DNA from: Macrothele yani
Lineage: Eukaryota > Arthropoda > Arachnida > Araneae > Macrothelidae
Assembly: GCA_039090855.1 (NCBI GenBank)
Contig: CM076990.1
Location: 201,443,232 to 201,507,231 of the forward strand
Direction of reading: 5' to 3'
Length of the DNA stretch: 64,000 nt
This document shows positions 52,981 to 62,958 of the stretch, piece after piece; position 1 is the first letter of the stretch; the number at the start of each line of letters is the position of its first letter. The notes below the pieces were generated by a model. It had not been told where the DNA came from, made no database searches, and was given only the letters and a program-made list of their open reading frames with translations. A program made the translations under genes and the position numbers.

Positions 52981-53388
52981 AGTTCCAATCGAACCCAATG
53001 ATTTCCTATTCAATACAGAAATCCTTCAGGCGGGAATAAAATTGGGAAACTTACTTTTTAAATTTTTCTCTCATTTTAGATCTGACATTTCATTGACGCA
53101 GGATTACAAACAATTTCTTAGTTACTTCTTACTTTAAACTTACTTTATTGGGGCATAAACTATTTCTAGTTTACTCCCACTAAGAAAGCGTGTGTGATCA
53201 TAACTATGATCATACTATTTGCAGCCATCTGCAGAGGCAACCAGTAGGGGAAAATCAACCATCTTCAGTAGAAACACTTCGTAAAACATAAGAAATCATT
53301 TTTGGGGGGAGGGGGAGCGCGGGGGGAGGGGGTTATCAAAACCTCAACACCAGGAGTAATTTTGGAGCTGCAAAGCGCAATAACTGCA
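52981..53388. other. No gene; G-run cluster
   Basis: 53304-53332 contains several runs of 5-6 G (GGGGGGAGGGGGAGCGCGGG), a candidate G-quadruplex. Nothing else was recognised. Confidence 0.5.
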
Positions 53389-53392
53389 CACT

Positions 53393-53538
53393 TGTGAAAA
53401 CAGGAATTTGTCGCAGCCGCGTGTAGTCGGTTATAGATCAACGGAGTGAGTTGATCTAACCGACTAAGTTACACCGACGAAACGTATCGCAGCAGATTTG
53501 TCTTCTTGACACGTGCTTCACCTCTGTAGTACGTCACA
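53393..53538 (-). mobile_element. Solo LTR of the TRIM family (second subfamily)
   Basis: On the minus strand it runs from TGTGACGTACTACAG (53538) to GTTTTCACA (53393). A perfect 4-bp duplication, CACT on the plus strand, lies at 53389-53392 and 53539-53542. There is no primer-binding site or interior, so it is a solo LTR, the usual outcome of LTR-LTR recombination. The middle keeps GTAACTTAGTCGGTTAGA, an A-box-like remnant, and a hairpin (GTCGGTTA...TAACCGAC). Confidence 0.85.
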
Positions 53539-53699
53539 CACTTCCTAAGGGTAAGCCTTTCGGTAGTTCTTCTAGGGATGGGATGATCCTCACCTTGCGA
53601 GAACTTGCTGTATTCGTGCAGCTCCTGTACACTATACAGCAATGAAATAAGGACACTATGCTTGTGGCAAATCAAACGCGCGATGCTAGTCGAAAATGT

Positions 53700-53722
53700 G
53701 GGGGGAGGGGGAGGGGGTATTG
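53700..53722 (+). other. G-quadruplex candidate
   Basis: GGGGGGAGGGGGAGGGGG satisfies a three-to-four G-run pattern on the plus strand, about 400 bp from the G-run cluster at 53304. Confidence 0.55.
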
Positions 53723-53840
53723 GCCTTGAAATGTCCATAACCGGAAATTCAAAATCCACTTCACTCTCTGCATTAGTTCGGCAGCACGTGCCAACGAAAA
53801 CAGGCATTAGTGAATGAAATACGGGATTACACCATTGTAC

Positions 53841-54128
53841 AATACAAATTTGGAAGATGTGAATCCGTTTATTGGTGAAAATATGATATAGATGTTTAGT
53901 CATGGATGTTAAGTCAGTCTGTGGTGGTTGTATTCAAATTAATCGGAAACTTGGAACTTGACCGTTTGGGGTGGTGTAGTGGTTAGCATACTCGGATGCT
54001 ATCCGGGAGACGCGGGTTCGATTTCCGCTCCAGGACGACGAAATTTTCAAGTTTTCGGATATTATCTGACTTAACATCCATGTCATATTTACACCAATAA
54101 ACGGATTCACATCTTCCAAATTTGTATT
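53841..54128 (+). mobile_element. Foldback element with a tRNA-like core
   Basis: Arms at 53841-53916 and 54066-54128 are reverse complements (core GAATCCGTTTATTGGTG) apart from an insertion of about 13 nt. Between them lies a tRNA-like sequence (53964-54034) with A box GTGTAGTGGTTAGCATA and B box GGGTTCGATTTCC, resembling an aspartate or glutamate tRNA. The right arm corresponds to a SINE body and the left arm to the same body inverted. Confidence 0.75.
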
Positions 54129-54268
54129 AGAAAACAGACATGCTATTCATCGCGCGACGGGAAAATGCTAAGTTTAAAAATTGAGCAACGGATAAACGAG
54201 AAATTAAAGAAAATTCTTACAGAATATTTTCGCACGATAGCTTAAGCCTCCGCGGATGAACGCATGTT

Positions 54269-54437
54269 GTATTTTTTTTTATTTGTTTAACAACAACCTT
54301 GAGCTACTCGATGCCCTTCCCAGGGAAGGGAGAGAACCAGTTCCGTAAGACAAACATGGCATCCATGCCTCACAGGGATTCGAACCGGGATCTTTCACGG
54401 ACGAATGATCATAAGCCAGCGCTTAGACCACTGGGCC
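54269..54437 (-). mobile_element. tRNA-headed SINE, copy 4
   Basis: Same family as 62473-62690, reverse orientation, with a small internal deletion. The 11-bp duplication GAAYGCATGTT lies at 54258-54268 and 54438-54448 (one mismatch). Confidence 0.88.
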
Positions 54438-54469
54438 GAATGCATGTTAAGTGCGATGTTTTTAAATAT

Positions 54470-55190
54470 CACAAGAGGTTCAATAAAGGTTCAATAAAGG
54501 CCGGAAGGACATAAAAAACGACAGACGTCCGACACGCCCAAGCATTTTAAAACAGAAGACATTTTACACAAAATCTAAGCATTTGTTAGGAATGATCGAC
54601 GCCTGAATATGAGATTGATAGCAGAAATGGTAAACATCGGTAAAGAGACTGTTAGGCAAATTTCACATGAAAACCAGAACATGACAAAGGAAAACATGGA
54701 AAGATGGCTTCATTCTTCACTAGTACAAAGTATCAACTCATTCAGCACTCTCAGTGTAGCAGTTTTTAGCCGAGAAACGTATCACAGTGCTTGAACATCA
54801 TGCCTACTGACAATATCTGGCCCTTTTATCTTTTCACAAAAGTCAACTCTGTACTCAAGAGGATCTGTTTTGAGTCAGTTACGTGAAATCTTGTGCTTTT
54901 TCATACCATATAACTGGGAAAACGGCAGTGGATACTGGACATCTGTTGTTGGAATTCAGCAAGCTGACTTGTCCCGTCAGTCAACAATAACAGGTAACAC
55001 TGTGAGTATGAAGCATCAGGAGAAACTGAATTTTTAAAGGAAGAAGTAACTGCGCCGACAAACATTCTTGACCATATAGTTAAGAGTCTAACGACATTTT
55101 GAGCATTTCACATAATTCTGGAATCTTCAGCATTTGTAGAAGAGTGGAGTACATTTCAGGGAGACAGTGAAGTGCATTAGAAACCACAGA
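54470..55190 (+). pseudogene. Mariner transposase remnant with internal deletion
   Basis: MRLIAEMVNIGKETVRQISHENQNMTK (54609-54689) is the second helix-turn-helix of a mariner transposase. After a large internal deletion, sequence near 54765-54830 matches the C-terminal region (EKRITVLEHHAY..., equivalent to the PPYSPDLAP motif) in another frame. It is strongly degraded. Confidence 0.65.
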
Positions 55191-55495
55191 AGTTTGTTTT
55201 TCAGGAGTTGATAAAGACTTCTACTATCAGAGACTAACACGATGTACACAAAGATTGCTAGGTGCATAATAGGTGCTGAGGACTATTTTGAACAGACTTA
55301 ATACAATATTGATAAAAAGCAATAAAAACGTTCGCTACGTTTAGAATTTATTGCATGCTCCTCGTATATCCCCGAGTGGGTCAGAATTTCGTCCCGTTTT
55401 CAGCTACACATAATTTTGGGACCCTATTCCTGTGCGAAAGGCGCGCCAGCGTCGACTGGGTATTGCGATGATTTGTAACACACAAGGCTTATGAC
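55191..55495. other. No recognised feature
   Basis: Probably the tail of the mariner remnant and flanking DNA. No distinct signal was seen. Confidence 0.4.
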
Positions 55496-56030
55496 GTGCA
55501 TTTGACACGGAGTCACATTCCGCCATCAGGTGAGGAGCAGAGAATGGAGAACGATAAATGTGCTGTTCGGGTGCACCTACATCATCATTGGAAAAAGGGT
55601 TTTAACGTGGCGAAATTTGGGCAGTTGATAGCGAGAAAACAGTGGACAGCAGTACTGCATGAAAACTGTGCCGGCGTTTTAATGCTGAGAACACCAATTT
55701 CGAAGACAAGTCATGGTCTGAGCACCCAACGGCCACCAGCACTGGTACCCTGATGTCGTGCTGTTGAAAGGCATAATGCCTAAACGTAAACGCCCAACGG
55801 CCACCAGCACTGGTACCCTGGTGTCGTGCTGTTGAAAGGCATAATACCTAAACGTAAACGCCCAACGGCCACCAGCACTGGTACCCTGATCGAAGCTGTG
55901 ATAGCAAATACCAGTACGCGGCAGTTAGCAGCGGAGGTGGGATTTTCGGAAATCTACAGTTTTCGTCACCTGCACCAGATTTGTTCCTCCTCCAGGCGCT
56001 ATCGAACAGTTTCCCTGAAATGACATCCCA
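55496..56030 (+). pseudogene. Possible mariner N-terminal fragment with 68-bp tandem triplication
   Basis: Reading across frames, KTSHGLSTQRPPA and then LIEAVIANTSTRQLAAEVGF...HLHQI resemble the mariner N-terminal DNA-binding region. The two parts are separated by a 68-bp tandem repeat starting at 55725, 55793 and 55861 (block CCCAACGGCCACCAGCACTG). 68 is not a multiple of 3, so the repeat breaks the frame. Confidence 0.5.
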
Positions 56031-56120
56031 ACAGGAGGACTGTGATCTCCCGGCCTATTTCAATTGTCGAATATATTCGCGTACTGGTGCTTAGTCTGTC
56101 TTAACATTCCTTATGTGCAG

Positions 56121-57425
56121 ACATTGGGGATCTCGGGAACTACAGACCTATCAGCCTCCTATCAGTGGTTTATAAAATCTTCACTAAAGTTCTTTCACAC
56201 CGCTTGAAGGTAACACTGGACATGGCTCAACCGAGAGAACAAGCTGGATTCAGGAGTGGCTACAGCACAATAGATCATATCCACGTACTGAGAGAACTAA
56301 TCAAAAGAGCGAGGGTATATGCACTTCCATTGTGCATGGCTTTTATCGTTTTATGAAAAGGCCTTTTGATTCGTTGAAACCATCAGCAGTTACAATGGCT
56401 TTGAAATCCTGCGGTATTGAAGATGCATACATTAATATTATTAATAACATCTATGAAAATGCAAGTGCAAACATTCGGCTGTTTGAAAATGCAACACACA
56501 TAAAAATTGGAAAGGAAGTGAGACAAGGTGACACGATATCTCCGAAGCTCTTTAATGCCACATTGGAGTGTGTCTTTCAGTCGCTGAGCTGGGAAAACAA
56601 GGGTATAAAGATTAATGGAGATTATCTAACTCACCTTCGTTTTGCTGATGATATAGTCATTTTTGCAACTACCCCATCAGAGCTGCAGAGTATGATCCAG
56701 GAACTTGCTGACAAGAGTAAAGAAGTGGGATTAAAAATGAACTTTCAGAAGACAAAAGTGATGTTCAATGCTTTTACAAGAAATGAAGATTTATCGATTG
56801 ATGGAGAAAAGCTGGAGATAACAGATACGTACGTTTACCTTGGACAGCAGATATCAAATGAGGGTTACATTGATGAAGAAATTAATCGGCGTATAAAACT
56901 TGCCTGGAGAGCTTTTGGAAGAAACAGCATACTTTTCAAGAGCAATATGCCATTATTTCTTAAAAGAAAAGTGTCTGATCAATGCATCCTTCCAGTGCTT
57001 ACGTATGGTGCAGAGACGTGGACCTTAACTAAAAAAGACATACAAAGGCTGCAGACAACCCAAAGCAGCATGGAGAGATGCATGCTTGGTGTAACCAGGA
57101 GAGACAAGAAGAGAAACTCGTGGATCCGAAAAATGACAAAGAGTGGGAGACATCATGATCAGAGTTAAATCCCTGAAATGGCAATGGGTTGGACATACTG
57201 CACGAAGGACAGACCATCGATGGACAGCCTAAATTTTAGATTGGATTCCAAGGGACAGGAAAAGACCCAGAAGAAGACCACATGGGAGATAGGTGGATGA
57301 AATTCGAAAGTATGCGGGATGACATGGAGGAGACTGGCACAAGACAGACCGTTGTGGAAGAGGCTTGGAGAGGCCTGAGTCCAGCAGTGGATTAATAATG
57401 GTTGATGATGATGATGATGATGATG
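56121..57425 (+). mobile_element. RTE-clade LINE copy F, 5'-truncated
   Basis: It begins inside the RT region (ACATTGGGGATCTCGGGAA) and ends with (GAT)n. A perfect 8-bp target duplication ATGTGCAG lies at 56113-56120 and 57426-57433. It is a textbook 5'-truncated product of target-primed reverse transcription. Confidence 0.95.
56165..57400 (+). pseudogene. RTE reverse transcriptase fragment (copy F)
   Basis: VVYKIFTKVLSHRLKVTLDM... is open to 56356, where extra bases in the catalytic motif (ATCGTTTTATGAAAAGGCC for ATCGATTATGAAAAAGCC) shift the frame. GVRQ is here EVRQGDTISPKLF, and FADDIVIFA and LTYGAETWTLTKKD are open to 57168, where another shift occurs. It is broken in the C-terminal domain. 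Confidence 0.92.
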
Positions 57426-57433
57426 ATGTGCAG

Positions 57434-58429
57434 GATGTGCAAGACAGCAACATTAGTCTTAGAGAGACTAAAGTCTTAGGTCTTAAGAAGATAATCTTTG
57501 CTGTCCTACGCGAAAAGTAAGCAACGGTACTTATCAAAACTTCCTTCGGCCCAACAAGACAGGCATCAAAGGCGGGAAATGTGAGAAGGAAATATTCCTC
57601 ATCTTCGAAGGAAATATTTTTCATCTCTGAAGGAAATTCAGCATAGATGTAAAATTTCCCATGATCTCGTACGATTCTGTCATACTAGAAGTTGAATTTA
57701 AAAAATGAACTGTTAGGAGTCTTAAACTTCAACCAGAAGCATTCGGAAGACACCTTAAAAATAGATATTTAAGGATTAATAGATCGAGTATTTCTTAAAA
57801 TAAAGTAAATACACGCGAAGAACAAAAACCTGATTTTTTTAAATCGTTATTATGTTTATACTGGCTGGGTAAAGGTCTAAGTCTAAAAACATTGTGAATA
57901 TTACAGAAATGCTTGTGTTAGTCTTTCTCCGGTTAATAACGGAAAATTGCCGTTTTTAAGATGTTACTGGAAAATCCTGAATTTACAGGAAACTTTTTCA
58001 TGATTTCTTCCATACATTAACGGACAAATTCTGTTCTCATTTTTCCGTATCCATACAACATGAAGTTATCGGTAATAAGAGCGGTTCGCGGGAATACCTG
58101 AGGTTTGATTAAAATTTTATTGTCTGTTCGCGGAAGGCGCGTCGCCACGAGTGGGCTAAGGTGGGCTTCAGGCCTCCCACCTTTTCTTTGAGTCCACATT
58201 TTTAACCCCCCACCTCGCCCCAACAGAAAAAATTAAGCAGTTAGAACACATGGGGAGTGCAGAATCGATTGAATACCTATAACCGATTGAATAGTTGATT
58301 GGATACATATAACAAAACCTCTGGGTATCACATGGTCCTTTGCTCTTTGTTATCGGAAGCTTATTTTTAAATATATACGTATATTCTGTGGAACAAATAT
58401 CCTTCTCGGATTACGTGGAGATAGGTCAG
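57434..58429. other. No recognised feature
   Basis: AT-rich. No frame, repeat or RNA feature was recognised. Confidence 0.4.
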
Positions 58430-58548
58430 AATCATTAATACAGCAGCAATCAGACATTTCTGAATTGCCTGTATTTACTGTTCTTCACGTAACATTAATC
58501 GCATCAGGAAACTTGAAAATTACTATGATTGCTGTATTAACGATTCCG
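58430..58548. repeat. Inverted-repeat segment related to 59683-59760
   Basis: 58441-58520 is the reverse complement of 59683-59760 (both contain TGCCTGTRTTTACTGTTCTTCACG or its complement), 1.2 kb apart. The segment also has its own terminal inverted arms (AATACAGCAGCAATCA / TGATTGCTGTATT). Confidence 0.75.
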
Positions 58549-58589
58549 ACATATATCCACCTATTCTGTTAAGGATATTTCTTCACAGA

Positions 58590-59600
58590 ATTTACCTGAC
58601 GGACTGATGATTTACTTAACGTTACTAGGAAGCAGAATTTGCTTCGTCTGGAGAAACTCAGAAAATGTTCTAATACTTAACACTCAGATATTTAGGATTT
58701 ACCTAACGGACTGGTGATTTACTTAATACTACGAGGAAGCAGAATTCGACTGGAGAAACTCAATTTTCTTATACTTAGGATTTACCTGACAGACTGGCGA
58801 TTTACTTAATGCTACGAGGAAGCAGAATTTGCTTCGACTGGATTCAGAGGATGTGAAATGTTATATAGGTTTGACACTCAGGACATTTAAAAGTCAGAAT
58901 ATCGGAACACCAATATTACTTGAGGTCAGGTTCCACCGACACAGCATTAACTGACACTGTGGACCAAGAGGGAAAAGAAAAATACCCGACTGGAAGAATG
59001 CCGTGGTTTTGAACTCTAAAGTAGCAAGGGGAAATGTTTTCCTCTCTGAGAGCCTATATATTCCTTCACATGGGCCTTTATGCTGTAACTCAGAACTACC
59101 GTCGTTCATTCCTCATATATGTAAAAAACTAACCCCATCGATAAGCCGAGCACCACTATGGACAATATTGTATAACTTTTCACATCTTTGAACTTTTGAT
59201 CGTTTTGATTTGATATGTTGACCGAAGTCAACGCCTATTGCGTTGCATCATGGGTTAAACCTAATTGTATTTAAGTGTGCCACTTGTTATTCTTTATGGT
59301 CTTAATCCTGAAGATGGGATCTATGGATCCCGAAAGATCTCGCTTTTAACTTTGCTTTTACTTGTAAATAAAAATTTTTAAATAGTCTATATTATCAGCG
59401 GGGATAATTTTTAATCGCACGTAGACAGCTTTTATGACTTACATGGAGAGACTCAATGTTCTGATACTTAACACTCAAATACTTAGGATTTACCTGACAG
59501 ACTGGTGATTTACTTAATGTTACTAGGAAGCAGAATTGGCTTCGACTGGAGAAACTCAGAGGATGTTCTGATACTTAACACTCAGATACTTAGGACTTGG
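58590..59600 (+). repeat. Diverged tandem repeat, about 107-bp monomer
   Basis: The blocks GGATTTACCTGACRGACTGG, TTTACTTAATGYTACKAGGA and AGCAGAATTTGCTTCGACTG recur from about 58590, 58698, 58781 and again at 59491. Between 58870 and 59430 is unrelated sequence without a recognised gene, including minor frames of 60-70 codons. Confidence 0.75.
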
Positions 59601-59672
59601 TCGTCCTGGGTGGTGTAATAGATAACATTCTCGAACGGAAATCGGGAGATGTAGGATGGATTTCCGCTCCAG
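59601..59672 (+). other. Degenerate tRNA-like head
   Basis: TCCTGGGTGGTGTAATAGAT resembles an A-box region, and GGATGGATTTCCGCTCCAG resembles the T arm of the tRNA-like core at 53964-54034. It is followed by the body at 59683-59760 that recurs inverted at 58441-58520. Confidence 0.6.
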
Positions 59673-59769
59673 AATGGTGTACTTTTTCAGTTTTCTGATG
59701 AGATTAATGTTGCGTGAAGAACAGTAAACACAGGCAATTTAGAGATGTATGATTGCTATATTAACGATT

Positions 59770-60040
59770 CTATATTTGTATATGTTTTTAAATATATATT
59801 TTACGAATAATTGAGAACGCACTTTAATATGGCGGGGATGTTTCTGTCGCTTCCCAGTATTTGGAGAAATGTTATATCCGGGTACTTTTGTTTGCATCTT
59901 CAACATATTGGGCCACCACATTAAGAAATCCTGGGTGCGCCTCAGTGTGTATGTTACGGCCCTTAGGTAACATACTGTGTTGCTTACATTTGCTTTAATA
60001 ACAGAATCCATGTTATATTGAGCTGTTCATTTTTTTACAT
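59770..60040. other. No recognised feature
   Basis: No gene or repeat was recognised. Confidence 0.4.
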
Positions 60041-60240
60041 TTAACTCTACCAATGAATTAATTAATTATAAACCATTCCGAATCAACCTTGATTAATTAA
60101 TTAGAAACCACTCCGACTCAACCTTGATTAATTAATTAGAAACCACTCAGACTCAACCTTGAATTATTAATTAGAAACCACTCGGACTCAACGTTGATCA
60201 ATTAATTAGAAAAACCACTCGGACACAGTATTTATTTAAA
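60041..60240 (+). repeat. 42-bp tandem repeat, about 5 units
   Basis: The unit contains TTAATTAATTAGAAACCACTC followed by GACTCAACCTTGA. Units are regular from about 60057 to 60240; one stray unit lies near 60390. Confidence 0.88.
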
Positions 60241-60409
60241 AAACACATTTTTATTTTATTTCATGTGACGCAAGTAATGTTTACATGTATATGTAACTGC
60301 TTTTAGGTAATGTACTGTATGGATACATGTTTTAATTACGGAATCCATATAACATTGACTGTACATTTGGTAATATGTACTTCTACCAATTAATTAATTA
60401 GAAACCAGT

Positions 60410-60740
60410 CGGACGGCAAATTTGCTGCAATTTTCAGGAATTTTTTCGTGAATTAACACCTTCCGACGGCAACTTGCTGCACGTTTCAGGATTTTTTTTC
60501 GTGAATTAACACCTTCCGACGGCAACTTGCTGCACGTTTCAGGATTTTTTTTCGTGAATTAACACCTTCCGACGGCAACTTGCTGCACGTTTCAGGATTT
60601 TTTCGTGAATTAACACCTTCCGACGGCAACTTGCTGCACGTTTCAGGAATTTTTTCCACGGCAACTTTGCTGCACGTTTCAGGAATATTTTCGACGGCAA
60701 CTTTGCTGCACGTTTCAGGAATTTTTTCGTGAATTAACAC
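60410..60740 (+). repeat. 53-bp tandem repeat with 36-bp derived units
   Basis: CGACGGCAACTTGCTGCACG recurs at 60464, 60517, 60570 and 60621 (51-53 bp spacing), then at about 60657 and 60692 (35-36 bp, lacking the GTGAATTAACACC segment). A minus-strand frame encoding repeated IPETCSK is a product of the repeat. Confidence 0.88.
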
Positions 60741-60744
60741 CTTA

Positions 60745-61239
60745 TTTTTTGCAGTGAATCTTGAACTACTTCACAAGAGACAAGAGTATTAAGGATGATA
60801 TCATTCGCAGAATGATGCCTAATTTGCATGTGATTTGACACTTCGTCAATAGTCACTCATCTGTTTACCAGAATCATATTACGAACTTGTCCGATGTTGC
60901 CATCAGCAGTGGACGTGGGCGGACTACAGTTGACGCCTTAATTCGTTATACTTATTATAACGCGAAAGTTTATGATTTTACCAATCACTTCGTAGACACA
61001 CAACTGTGAGAAAACGCTGTTCCCGTACTGTACTCAAAGCCTTCGATGTATTTCAGTCCCTGGTACTCCTCCCGCCCTATAAAAAAAGAATCACTGCTCG
61101 TCGCTCCGTTTTTGTGTATACCGAAAGTGGAATGGCCATGTTAAGCGCGATAGAACAACAAGTTAGTAAAATCATGCAATGCATTGATTATAATACGCTT
61201 TCCAACATTACAGAAATCATTACTCAAGTTATTACTCAA
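60745..61239. other. No recognised feature
   Basis: A plus-strand frame of 86 codons (61006-61266) has no recognisable domain. Confidence 0.4.
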
Positions 61240-61690
61240 GTTATGAGAATAATGTCTGTGGAATAAATCTCGGTCCTGTGCCCTGACCTATGATCCCATT
61301 TCGATGATATTCAACAGAACCGGCTTGGTATACCTCCGAAATAACATGATAAAGTTTTGTCGCATTCGAAGCATTTTTACGTAAGTTATGATGCATAAGG
61401 GCTGTGGAATAGATCCCGCTCCTGTGTCCTAGCCTTTGACCCCATTTCGCCCATTTTCAATAAGGTTTGTCATCAGGTGGTCCCCTACCACATACTAAAG
61501 TTTCATCGAAATCGAACCTTTTTTACGTTAGTTATGGCGCATAACAGCAGTGGAATGGATCCCTCTCCTATGTACTGACCTTTGACCCCATTTCGTTCAC
61601 TTTAAATAGGGTTCCTTCCCAGGTGATCCCCTACCAGATACTAAAATTTCATGGAAATCCAACGGTTGTTACGCGAGTTATCGTGCTGAC
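61240..61690 (+). repeat. 146-bp satellite with DR1-like motif, block 1 (3 monomers)
   Basis: TGACCTTTGACCCCATTTCG or variants at 61284, 61430 and 61576 give an exact 146-bp period. Other monomer blocks are TTACGTAAGTTATGRYGCATAA and CAGGTGGTCCCCTACCACAT. The block ends with GTTATCGTGCTGACGGACAT. The same family continues at 62959-63560. Confidence 0.88.
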
Positions 61691-62089
61691 GGACATACGC
61701 ACACAACGCGTGACGTAATGAGGCAGATGGGAATCGCGACCATCTGCCCGCCGCAAGAGTGGGACGTCACATAAATCTTTAATAGGATTCACACACAACG
61801 CGTGACGTAAAGAGACAGATGGCGTGACCGCGCACCAACATTCTCAAACGCGAGTTGTGACGTCATAAGATTTCTAAGCATTGGTAACATTAATGGAACA
61901 ACGCCATCACTAAAAACGTTATAATTCGGGGTGGTTATTTAACCCACTAAACGAATTCTTCTAAAGTCGAGATCAAGCTGAATCGATTTCTAGTACCAGA
62001 AAACGGTAGGTTAACGACTTTCATCAAAATTCTTAGAGCCGTTTTCAAAGTAAAATGTACATACATACAAACATACAAGAATTGATACT
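61691..62089 (+). other. Short duplicated block; otherwise no feature
   Basis: CACACAACGCGTGACGTAA occurs twice (about 61700 and 61791), each followed by a RCAGATGG block. No gene was recognised. ACATACATACAAACATACA precedes the TTAA insertion site. Confidence 0.55.
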
Positions 62090-62093
62090 TTAA

Positions 62094-62437
62094 GGTGGAC
62101 GTCAAGTAACTTTGCTTCCTATACTTCCAATGGAAAAACTTTTGTACACATTTTCTTCACAATTAATGCGTTCCCAAGGATGAAAATTTGAACATCGATT
62201 AAAATATCTTCATTTTATAATTTGCAATACTTAATATTTTCTAAAACATAATCATAATTGTGCAATTCAACATTTGTTTGTCTACTGACGTCATGTAAAT
62301 ACAGGTCGCGCCATCTTTTTTCTGGACAATTAATGCGTTCACAAGGATGAAAATTTGAACATCGATTAAAATAGCTTCATTTCATAGCTTGGAATACTTA
62401 ATATTTTCTAAACCATAACCGTAATTATGCAATCCAA

Positions 62438-62473
<36 letters not shown>

Positions 62474-62954
62474 CCGCCCCGGTGGCGCAGTGGTCTAAGG
62501 CGCTGGCCTCTGATCATTCGTCCGTAAGGGGTCCGGGTTCGAATCCCGGTTAGGCATGGATGTTGTGTTTGTCTTACGGCACTGGCTCTCTCCCTTCCCT
62601 GGAACCAGTGACCCTAAATTAGGGACGGGCGACTGCTTATAGCCCATTGAGTTGCTCACGGTGGTCGTTAAACATCCAATAAACAATAAACAACATTTTT
62701 TTGTCCACTGACGTCATCAAAGTACAGGTCGCGCCATCTTTTCTCTGGTTTCAACACCACCAAAGGAAAAGTTATTGATTTTTAATGTAATTATGGTTAT
62801 GTTTTAGAAAATATTAAGTTTTCCAAGTTATAATATGAAGTTATTTTAATCGATGTTCAAATTTACATCCTTGGGAACACATTAATTGGGAAGGAAATGT
62901 GTACAAAAGTTTTTCCATTGGAAGTATAGGAAGCAAAATTACTTGACGTCCACC
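62094..62954. mobile_element. TTAA-flanked non-autonomous DNA element with long inverted repeats
   Basis: Arms of roughly 180 bp are inverted, starting GGTGGACGTCAAGTAAYTTT at both ends. TTAA flanks both sides (62090-62093 and 62955-62958), the piggyBac-type target. A tandem duplication of 167 bp lies in the left arm (62161 and 62328). A SINE is nested inside. No transposase is encoded. Confidence 0.82.
62473..62690 (+). mobile_element. tRNA-headed SINE, best copy (copy 5)
   Basis: The head GCCCCGGTGGCGCAGTGGTC... has an A box (TGGCGCAGTGG) and a B box GGGTTCGAATCCC (about 62535), with a long variable segment as in leucine or serine tRNAs. The body has TGTTTGTCTTACGGCACTGG, CCAGTGACCCTAAATTAGGG and GCCCATTGAGTTGCTCACGG, and the tail is CAATAAACAATAAAC. 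It is inserted in a T run: AACATTTTTTT occurs on both sides as target duplication, with the left run expanded to over 30 T. Confidence 0.92.
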
Positions 62955-62958
62955 TTAA

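Noticed and set aside
52731..53001. SLSLSL-rich and RERERE-rich frames
   Set aside because: Translations of the (GA)n tract in different frames.
60486..60740. 84-codon frame with repeated IPETCSK
   Set aside because: Translation of the 53-bp tandem repeat; no start context or homology.
61857..62710. CRE palindromes TGACGTCA as regulatory sites
   Set aside because: Present three times, but within or near repeats and with no gene nearby, so a regulatory call is not supported.
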